From positions 1 to 41,163 of the forward strand of contig JACPQY010000021.1 in NCBI GenBank assembly GCA_016190245.1: a stretch of DNA of 41,163 nt, written 5' to 3'. The notes under the pieces were generated by a model. The model was not told the DNA's origin. It did no database searches and was given only the letters and a program-made list of their open reading frames with translations. A program made the translations under genes and the position numbers. Below are positions 26,203-34,000 of this stretch, piece after piece; positions within the stretch are counted from its first letter, which is position 1; every line of letters begins with the position of its first letter. The stretch comes from Nitrospirota bacterium (GTDB lineage: Bacteria > JACPQY01).

Positions 26203-27363
26203 TCATCGGAAGGCCTTGAGCCCGAGCAGTTCCCGGCCGATCACGAGCTTCTGAATCTGCGTGGTGCCGTCGGGGATGGTGTAGCAGCGTGCGTCCCGGT
26301 AGTAGCGTTCCACGCGGTACTCTTCGGCGAGGCCGTAGGCGCCGTGAACCTGGAGCGCGTCGGACGTCACCTTGACGGCGGCCTCCGTGGCGAAACTTTT
26401 GGCCATGGCGGCCGCCTTCGAGGCGGGTCGGCCGAGGTCGAGGCATCGCAGGGCGTGGTAGGCCATCCAGCGGGCCGCGGAAGTCAGCGTGGCCATGTCC
26501 GCCAATAGCTCCTGGACAAGCTGATAGGAACCGATGGGCTTCCCGAACTGGCGGCGCTCGCCGGCGTAGGAGAGGGCGATGTCGAGAGCCCCTTGGGCCA
26601 CGCCAACGCTCCCCACGGCTGCATTGGCCCTCGCCAAGTCCAGACCTCGAAGCGCCGTTTTCAGTCCGTCGCCGACGTCGCCAAGGAGATTCCCCTCCGG
26701 CACAGTGACGTCGCGGAATGAGAGCTCGGAGAGGGGGCAGGCACGGAGGCCCATCTTCGGAATGTTGCGTGCCTCAAAGGGCGATTCGTTCCTGTCCACG
26801 ATGATTCGCGTCGGCCCGAGGAGCTTCTTCCCATCCACGACGCGCGCGAGGACGATGCAGACATCGGCGATCGAGCCGTTGGTGATCCACGTCTTGGTGC
26901 CGTTCAGGATGTAGCGGCCGCCCTTGCGCGTGGCGGTCATCCGGATGCCCTGAACGTCCGAGCCCGCCTCCGGCTCGGTGATGCCGACACAGCCGATGGA
27001 TTCGCCGCTGAGGAGCCGGGGGATGAAGCGCTTCTTCTGGTCGTCTGTTCCGAGCTCGGACAGAGTGCGCGCGGCGGATGTGGTGATGCTGCAGATGCCG
27101 CCGGCCGAGGCCCAGACGCGCTTGAGTTCTTCGAGCAGGAGGCCGTAGGTGAGGAAGTCCAGCCCCATTCCGCCGGCGCTCTCGGGCAGGATGCCGCCGA
27201 CGTAGCCGAGGGGAGCGAGTCGGCGCAGGAGATCCTGGGCGTCCGACCGGCCGAGCGGTCCGCGGCGGTCCATCTCGTTGGCCGAGGGCGCGATCTCACG
27301 GGCGATGACCTTCCGCGCGGCCTCGAGGAGCTGCTGCTGGATGGAGGTCAGATCGAAGTCCAT
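26203..27363 (-). CDS. Acyl-CoA dehydrogenase with Asp at the usual catalytic Glu position
   Basis: From ATG 27363 the 386 residues show a standard [73 protein letters not shown]. The C-terminal motif is [20 protein letters not shown], where PDGT replaces the usual EGT. Asp may serve as a shorter base, or the enzyme may take its base from another helix; some cyclic-substrate ACADs also use Asp, so a ring or branched substrate is conceivable. The upstream leader consists of heptad repeats. It sits between thiolase and hydratase genes in the right half of the cluster. Confidence 0.9.
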   Translation of the reverse strand: MDFDLTSIQQQLLEAARKVIAREIAPSANEMDRRGPLGRSDAQDLLRRLAPLGYVGGILPESAGGMGLDFLTYGLLLEELKRVWASAGGICSITTSAARTLSELGTDDQKKRFIPRLLSGESIGCVGITEPEAGSDVQGIRMTATRKGGRYILNGTKTWITNGSIADVCIVLARVVDGKKLLGPTRIIVDRNESPFEARNIPKMGLRACPLSELSFRDVTVPEGNLLGDVGDGLKTALRGLDLARANAAVGSVGVAQGALDIALSYAGERRQFGKPIGSYQLVQELLADMATLTSAARWMAYHALRCLDLGRPASKAAAMAKSFATEAAVKVTSDALQVHGAYGLAEEYRVERYYRDARCYTIPDGTTQIQKLVIGRELLGLKAFR

Positions 27364-27374
27364 CGCGTTGCGGT

Positions 27375-27456
27375 GAGAATCGCGAATCGCAAACCGGAAG
27401 TCGAAGGGCAAGAGGTGGGAGCCCCAGCGATTCTCGATTCCCGATTCACGATTCGC
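27375..27456. repeat. Heptad arrays including GATTCNC x4 at the thiolase-dehydrogenase junction
   Basis: At 27429-27456 the word GATTCNC is repeated four times in exact phase, with N being T, C, A and G in turn. From 27375 the opposite orientation appears as GAGAATC, GCGAATC, GCAAACC, GGAAGTC, GAAGGGC. The two arrays can pair as a hairpin. The right array overlaps the last codons of the thiolase gene and supplies its TGA stop. Confidence 0.75.
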
Positions 27457-28606
27457 GGTCCCTCACGAAGATATGCACCGAGGCCGCGCCCGATTCGGCG
27501 CCGCTGACGCCGCCGCCCATCGTGTGGGTCATGCCGACTCGGGCGTCGGCCACTTGTCGGTCGCCGGCCTGGCCGCGGAGTTGCCACGTGACCTCGCAGA
27601 CCTGGGCGACACCCGTGGCGCCGAGCGGATGGCCCTTCGAAAGCAGCCCTCCCGAGGGATTCACGCACACCTCGCCGGTCATCCCGCTGCGTCCTTCCTG
27701 GATGAACCGTCCGCCCTCGCCTCGGGCACAGAAACCGAGGTTCTCGTAGTGGGCCAGTTCGGCCGCCGTAAAGCAATCGTGCAGCTCGCACAGGTCCACG
27801 TCCCGCGGTCCGAGTCCGGCCTGGTTGTAGGCCACTTGCGCCGCGTTCGTCGTCGCGCGGGAGACGGTGATGTCCCACTCGGCCCCTATGCGGGGTTCGC
27901 CGGAAAGGAGGACGCTGGCGGCCACGCGAACGGAGGCATCGAGGCCGAGGCGACGGACGAGGTCCTCGCCCGCCACCACGGCGGCGGCCGCCCCGTCGCC
28001 GATGGGGGTGCACTGAAGCAGGGTGAGGGGATCGCAGATCATTCTCGACCCGAGAACCTCCTCCGTCGTCACTTCTTTCCTGTACTGCGCGCGCGGGTTG
28101 CGTGCGCCGTGCGCATGGTTCTTGACGGAGATGAGGGCGAGTTGCTCGCGCGTTGTGCCGAAGCGGGCCATGTGCTGTTGGGCGAGCATCGCAAACACCG
28201 AGGGCATGACGCGACCCATCGCGCCCTCGAGGTCGTCCTCGCGCGGGGGGATCACGCCCTTGATCGTGCTGGAGAGTTTGTCCATCCCGACGGCCAGGGC
28301 TGCGTCCGCCATCCCGTGAGCCACTGCAAGAACGGCGTAACGGAACGCGGATGAGCCCGAGGCGCACGCGTTGTCCACATTGAGGATTTCCATCCCGGTG
28401 AGGCCGAGATCGGCTAGGACGCGCTGGCCCGCGCACGTGCCCTGGCGAGTGTGACCGAAAAAGGCCATCTGGATTCGGCGGGGCGGAAGGCGGCTGTCCC
28501 GGAGGGCCTCGACGACCGCGGCGCGCGCGAGGTCCTCGATCCTCGTCTCGGGGAACTTGCCGAAGGGCGTCATCCCGACGCCGACAACGTAGACCTTGCG
28601 TTCCAT
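27446..28606 (-). CDS. SCP2-type thiolase (acetyl-CoA acyltransferase-like)
   Basis: A 386-residue thiolase with the catalytic set intact: nucleophile Cys in NVDNACASGSSA, CELHDCFT, and the general-base His in SKGHPLGATG. HTMGGG replaces the C-terminal CxGGG, as in SCP2/SCPx-type thiolases. It would cleave a 3-ketoacyl-CoA with CoA to give a shortened acyl-CoA plus acetyl- or propionyl-CoA. A DUF35 gene ends nine bases upstream and is presumably its partner. This is the only apparently active thiolase in the window, in contrast to the two degenerate ones at 21370-23711. Confidence 0.93.
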   Translation of the reverse strand: MERKVYVVGVGMTPFGKFPETRIEDLARAAVVEALRDSRLPPRRIQMAFFGHTRQGTCAGQRVLADLGLTGMEILNVDNACASGSSAFRYAVLAVAHGMADAALAVGMDKLSSTIKGVIPPREDDLEGAMGRVMPSVFAMLAQQHMARFGTTREQLALISVKNHAHGARNPRAQYRKEVTTEEVLGSRMICDPLTLLQCTPIGDGAAAAVVAGEDLVRRLGLDASVRVAASVLLSGEPRIGAEWDITVSRATTNAAQVAYNQAGLGPRDVDLCELHDCFTAAELAHYENLGFCARGEGGRFIQEGRSGMTGEVCVNPSGGLLSKGHPLGATGVAQVCEVTWQLRGQAGDRQVADARVGMTHTMGGGVSGAESGAASVHIFVRDRES

Positions 28607-28615
28607 GCGGCTAGG

Positions 28616-29023
28616 TCACGTCGCTGGACGGAACTTGTAGCACCAGATTTCTTTCCCGCCCTGTTCCCGCAGCGGACCGGCGGTCAATTCCATCGGGCGC
28701 CCGATCATCAGGTCGTCTTCCTTCCATTGATCGAGGAGGGCGAACACGCGAACACCCTCGGGAAGATCGATGTAGCCGATGGCATAGGGGCCGGGCAGAT
28801 GGGGCAGGGGAACCCGGCAGATTGCGTAGGAATAGAGTGTGCCGCGGTCGGAAAGATTGATGGACTGCACCTCCGTGGTGAAACACCGTATGCACCACGG
28901 GCGGATGGGGAACATCACGAGCCCGCAGGCGGCGCAGCGGGCGCCCAGCAGGCGAGGGGGATCGCCGGGGCCGGCGGGGATTTCGAAAACGTTTGGCAGA
29001 AAGGGGGCGCGTTCCGGGGGCAC
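28616..29023 (-). CDS. DUF35 / OB-fold Zn-ribbon protein (thiolase partner), copy 3
   Basis: Starting at GTG 29023, 135 residues show the zinc ribbon CAACGLVMFPIRPWCIRC followed by OB-fold strands (GTLYSYAICRV, YAIGYIDLPEGVRVFALLD). This is the DUF35 fold that accompanies SCP2-type thiolases; the thiolase gene begins nine bases downstream and the CoA ligase lies seven bases upstream. It is more distant from the other two DUF35 copies than they are from each other (LPEG where they have LDGAD). Likely role: docking of acyl-CoA or complex assembly with the 27446-28606 thiolase. Confidence 0.88.
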   Translation of the reverse strand: MPPERAPFLPNVFEIPAGPGDPPRLLGARCAACGLVMFPIRPWCIRCFTTEVQSINLSDRGTLYSYAICRVPLPHLPGPYAIGYIDLPEGVRVFALLDQWKEDDLMIGRPMELTAGPLREQGGKEIWCYKFRPAT

Positions 29024-29029
29024 GGTGGG

Positions 29030-30469
29030 TCAGGACCCCGTAGACGGGGTGTGGTACTTTCGTTCGAAGACCTCGCGCTTTCCGGCGGGCTTCGGGAGGG
29101 TGTTCGGAGACATCCACTGGATCTCCGGAGAGACCTTCAGGCGGGTGTGGAAGAGATCCTTGATGCGCAGCTCGATGGCGGGGAGGCGACCCTCGGCGCC
29201 GGGCGCGTGCTCGATCTTGAGCCGGAGTGGTGGGGTAACTTTCGGCGGAGGTTCGGTCAGGACGATCCGGAATTCCCCCGTCAGATCGCACGGCTGGAAG
29301 GCCGCGAGCACGCCTTGAATCCCGGCGGGATACACGATCACGCCTTTCACCTTTAGCATGTCATCCGTGCGGCCGACAAATCGCGAGCGGTATCCCGTGG
29401 CCCCGCAGGGGCAGGGCCGTACGAAGACCTGCTGGAGATCGCCGGCCGTGTACCTTATGAATGGCGCCGCACCCGGCCACAGCTGGGTCGTCACGAGTTC
29501 CCCGACCGCGCCCTCCTCGAAAGGGATCGGTTCCCGAGTCTCGGGATCGATCAATTCGTAGTAGTAGAAGTCATCCATCAGACGGTGAAGGCCGTAGTAG
29601 GACGTCTGCCCGATCCGTTCCCGCGGGGGAGAACAGGACATGTTGGGACCTTGCAGGTCGAAGACCCGTGCGCCGTAGGCGTCTTCCAGCCGGTGCCGCG
29701 TGTCCTCGATGCCGACGCCTGCCTCGCCTCCCAGGAGGAGGACTCGGAGGCCGAGCGAGCGGACTTCTTGGCCGATGACCCCCGGCGATTGTTCGATGAG
29801 GTGCAGGGCCAGCGACGGGGTGGCAAGAAGGGCGTGGGGACGCGTGAGTCGTGCGAACTTCAGCAGGCGAGCCGAGCCCGCCTCCGCGCCCACGGGCACG
29901 ATGCCGAGGCCGAACGCGCGCGCCGCGAAGACGTTCGGGATCCCGCCGACGAACATGCCGAGGCCGAAGCCGATCATGACCCGCATGCCCGGCCTGAGCC
30001 CGGCCCGCCAGAAGGCGCGCGAGCGCCCTTCGCACCAGACGGCCAAGTCTTCATCGGAGAAGAGGTAGAACGTGGGTTCGCCTGTCGTCCCGGATGTGGC
30101 ACAAAAGAGTCGCAGATCCTCCCGGGGTACGGCGAGGGTCGTTCCCAGTCCGTGCCCGGCCGCCCGCAACGACGTCTCCTGGGCACTGCGGTGATCTTCC
30201 TTCGTGAACAGGGGGACGGTGGCGCGGAAGTCTTCAAATGAGCGGATGGCGCGGGGACTGATCCGGTGGGTCCCGAAGAGATCTTGGAAATAGCGCGAGT
30301 GGCGGGAGACGTGCGTCAGGACGCCTCGGAGCCGACGAAGGCGCAGTGCATTGAGGCGGGCCGTGCCAAGCCGCGGCTCCACGCGCATGTTCCAATAGGG
30401 GCGGGCGGTGCGCGGTACTGTGTGGTGTGTGGACTTGCGGGCGCTCCCGCGTCGGGAGGGCGTGCTCAT
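29030..30469 (-). CDS. Phenylacetate-CoA ligase-like acyl/aryl-CoA synthetase (PaaK family)
   Basis: The 479 residues match the PaaK branch of the ANL superfamily: early RPYWNMRVE, LFTKEDHR, the AMP-binding loop CATSGTTGEPT, FIRYTAGDLQ, and CPCGATGYRSRFVGRTDDML-KVKG in the C-terminal hinge. It would activate a carboxylic acid with ATP and CoA, the entry step for the dehydrogenases downstream. PaaK homologues accept aromatic and other cyclic acids, and many divergent ones have unknown substrates. ATG 30469 is preferred over ATG 30388 because the conserved YWN lies between them. It is the first gene of the right half of the cluster. Confidence 0.88.
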   Translation of the reverse strand: MSTPSRRGSARKSTHHTVPRTARPYWNMRVEPRLGTARLNALRLRRLRGVLTHVSRHSRYFQDLFGTHRISPRAIRSFEDFRATVPLFTKEDHRSAQETSLRAAGHGLGTTLAVPREDLRLFCATSGTTGEPTFYLFSDEDLAVWCEGRSRAFWRAGLRPGMRVMIGFGLGMFVGGIPNVFAARAFGLGIVPVGAEAGSARLLKFARLTRPHALLATPSLALHLIEQSPGVIGQEVRSLGLRVLLLGGEAGVGIEDTRHRLEDAYGARVFDLQGPNMSCSPPRERIGQTSYYGLHRLMDDFYYYELIDPETREPIPFEEGAVGELVTTQLWPGAAPFIRYTAGDLQQVFVRPCPCGATGYRSRFVGRTDDMLKVKGVIVYPAGIQGVLAAFQPCDLTGEFRIVLTEPPPKVTPPLRLKIEHAPGAEGRLPAIELRIKDLFHTRLKVSPEIQWMSPNTLPKPAGKREVFERKYHTPSTGS

Positions 30470-31025
30470 CTCATGGCGAGGTGGGCAGTGGACGCTCTTC
30501 GCCGGCTTTCACCCCGCACCGAGGCCCGGCGGCTTGCCGCGGGGAGGCAATCGCCCCCCCCTGAGCGTAGCACGGCGTTTGAGGGCCCGTGCGATCTCAC
30601 CCCGCACAGCCCCGGTGCGGGGTTCACCGCCACCGGACAGCCACCGCAGTCGATCATTGACCTGAAGATGGTTTACCACATCCAGCCCTCCCCGCCCACA
30701 CTCGGGCCGGTGAATCCGCTCGCGCTGCAGCGGCGTGTAGGGTCTACCACCAGAGCCAGAGGGGGCGGAGCGATTCTTTTCAGTACTTCAGAAGCATACC
30801 ATTCATATCTCACAGGGGCGGACACGTGCGGGAAACATCTTGACAATATTTATACGTTTTGGTGAACGTCCCACCATGACCTTGCGGGGAGGGCGGGGAG
30901 CAAGAGAGCAAGAGAGATCTCTTCCTCGTAGGGACGGCGTCCTCGCCGTCCGTTGTGCGGGCCACGCCGCCCATCCAGGCAGGCGGCTTCGCTCGGGCGT
31001 TGACTCCTCATCGGGTGGTGCAGGC
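30470..31025. other. Divergent intergenic region with inverted motifs and palindromes
   Basis: This is the 5' region of the CoA ligase (minus) and of the lipoprotein (plus). TTCACCCCGCACC (30508-30520) and GGTGCGGGGTTCAC (30613-30626) form the same inverted pair as at 18537/18744; a tighter CCCCGCAC/GTGCGGGG hairpin lies at 30599-30621. A palindrome, GTAGGGACGGCG...CGCCGTCCG, is at 30928-30952. A TTGACA occurs at 30840-30845, but no good -10 follows at normal distance. No gene is seen. Confidence 0.5.
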
Positions 31026-34000
31026 GTGAGGCCGCGCCGAAGCCCGCCCGCTCGATCCGTTTCCCTTCTGTTTTCGCTTCTGGTGGCATCGGTCTCTGCG
31101 TGTCACGGGGGCTCCGGGGGCGAGGAGACCCCGGATCTCGATGCAATCTTGCTGAGGACCTCGGGCCGCGTCCTCAAGGCGCAAGGGGGGCGCGCGTACA
31201 CTCCACTGGGTGGGGTCCAGGTTTCGCTCCGTCACCCCGAAACAAGTGAGTGGATTCCGCTGGTGCGATCGGAAAGCGATGGTCGCTTTTCCCTCGAGAA
31301 TGCCGAGATCGCGCTCGATGTGGTCCAATCCTTGACGGAGGCGGACAGTCCTGCGGTGACGTTTCGTCTTTCGGCGGACGGGCTCATTCCCATCGAGCGG
31401 GACGTGAGTCTGAAGGAAGACGCGGGCGGGGCGGTCGGCGAATCCGCCCCGCCCGGGGCGCAGGCCGGAGGGCGTGCCCCGCTGCCATTCGTCCTCCAGG
31501 CGAAGGCCTCGGGTGGACAGATCGTGCGTGGCGACGGCGGCCGGATCGAGTCGGAGGAAGGGGCCGTGGCGGCCGACATTCGCAGTACGAGCGATGCTCG
31601 GGGCAGCCTGCTTGCGATGACTTCGTACGTCTCGGAGTTGGCGCTGGAGCGTCGGCTCCCGCCGGGGCTTCGGATGATGGCCGGGGCGCACATGGAGAGG
31701 CTTGCCGGTGCGCCCCATGGTGCACCCGGGCGCCGCGGGAATTTCGGCTCGCCCTCCCTGGACTCGCCGCGGCACGCGGCACAGGGCCGTCCTGGCCCGC
31801 GCCGCACCCCGAGCGGGCCGCTCACCAGCTTCCCTCTCATCCGAACCCGTGGCCGCGTGCCCGACTCCGTGCTCTCCCAACTGCGCCTTTTCGTTCTGGA
31901 CCCGGACCAAGGTTGGGTGGATCGGGGGGGAACGTTCGTTCGCAATCCGCGCACATCGGATGGGCAGGTCGCCAACGGCTACGTCGGCCTCGACATGGAA
32001 GGCCCGGACGGCTTCCTTCTGAGCGGTGATGAGGCCGCCCCGGCCCTCGAGGGCGAGACGTCGTGGCTCGTCGCCCAGCCCCTGGCCGACACCTACACAC
32101 TCACGGGCACGGTGGTCGATGCGGAGCAGCGTCCCGTGGATCTCGCCACGGTCTTGGGGGGCGGTGCCGTCGCACTATCGGGAGCGGACGGTTCCTTCGT
32201 CTTGGATGGCGCCGCCCCAGAGGCCCTGGCCTCCGCCGCACTTTCCCCTCGGCGCTCCCACCGCGCGGGCGACAGTGTGATTCCTGTTTCGGCCGAGAAA
32301 CCCGGCTACACATCCGCCACCGCCCTGGCCAACACGGAGAATCCGTTCGGTCTGCTGCTTGTCCTCCAGCCCGCGCCCACCACCGCCGCGGTGCGCGGAT
32401 CGGTGCTTTTCCAAGACGCCTCCCCGGCCGTGGGCGCGAGTATCCTGCTCGCAATCTCACCGGGCTATCTCCAGCCGTCCCTGACTCCCTACGTGGACAG
32501 CCCCATCGCCCGCGGCGAGGCCACGGACCTCGAAGAGGCGGAAATCCCCGCTTCCCGCCTCGCGTGGAGCGTAGACCTGACCTCTGTGCCCCCCGTACGG
32601 CTCGACGCGTTTGCCTCCAGCATCCGCTTGTCGTCGCTCGTGGACGGACTCCACCGCCTCGGTCTGACGGCCCAGGACTCCGACGGCCATGAAACGCGGC
32701 TGGAACGCGAGGTCCTGACGGCGACCGATCACATCGTGGATGTCGTGCCGATCGTTCTCCCTGCGCGCATCCTCGAGAGCGTCACGGATGCGGAGGGCGC
32801 CTTCCGATTCGGGAACGTCCCGACCGGCACTCCGGCGGTCCTCCTCCTGCGCGGTCCCTACAAAGACTGGCAACCGATTCCCTTGGGACCCCTCGACCCG
32901 GGCGAGGAAGACGTGCAGACGTTCACCGTGGCTTCCGACCCGCCGGCTCAGGCGATATTCGATGCGGCGGTTCTTCCCCTCCTTGAGAACCATCAATGCC
33001 TGACATGCCACAGCGGCGCCGACCCGCAAGGAGGTGTGGACCTGGCCGGCGCCCAGGCCACCATTGATTCCCTGGCCGCCCACGGGATCCCGCTCACCGA
33101 CCTGCTCGGCTACTTCAGCCGACAAGAACGGGGGGAGATCTTCTATTGGATTGAGAGCGTGGCCCCCGAGCTGAGCAACACGGCCCCGCACGTGGGTCCC
33201 ATCACGATCTCACCTGCCGGCACCGCCGAGGTCCACGAGACGATTTCCTTCTCCGCTGCGGTGTCCGACCCGGAAGGGGACCAACTGAGCGTGGTGTGGA
33301 CCAGTTCCCTTCAGATCACGCCTCAAAACCCTGACGGCAGGATCTTTGAAGAGACGATCGCCGGTTCGGGGACGAGTTCGTTTTCCCTTCCTCCGACGTC
33401 GCTCGCCCTGGGCACTCACGGCATCACGGTGACGGCCACCGACGGCGGCGGCCGGTCCTCGTCGGCCCAAGCGGTCTTGGAGGTCTTCAACACGCCTCCC
33501 ACCGCTTCCATCGTCTCCCCGCAGGCCGACGAGCGCTTCTGCACGAACGATGAGATCCAAGTGCCGCTCTCGGGTTCGGCCTTGGATCCCTTCGAGGCGG
33601 GTCCTGCCCTCAGCGCCGAGTGGTTGGCGCGTCGGGGAGACATCACCGTCTCCATCGCCCCCTCGCAGCCGATGGAACCCGGCCCCGAGGGAACCTCGCT
33701 CTCCAACGCGAGCGGGACCCTCTACTTTTTCGAGGGGGTCACGGAGATCACACTCAAGGTGAAGGACTCCTTCACGGCTGAGGCGACCGCGCGCGTGGAG
33801 GTCTTGGTGGGGGACACGGACCCCCTGCCCGTGATCACGTCGCCTCCGGAAGAAACCGTCTTCCACAGGTTCGAGCCGATCGCGTTCGAGGCGACCGTCA
33901 CCGACGAATGCGACGCCGCCGAGACCATCTTCGGCGAGTGGAGAAGCAATCTGGATGGGATCCTCTTTGCCGGTTTCCTCGACCGCGCGGATCCAGGCGA

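Noticed and set aside
30840-31025. The N-terminal 62 residues of the long frame before the lipoprotein signal
   Set aside because: They translate a palindromic repeat (30928-30952) and lack a signal-peptide character. GTG 31026 gives a proper lipoprotein start.
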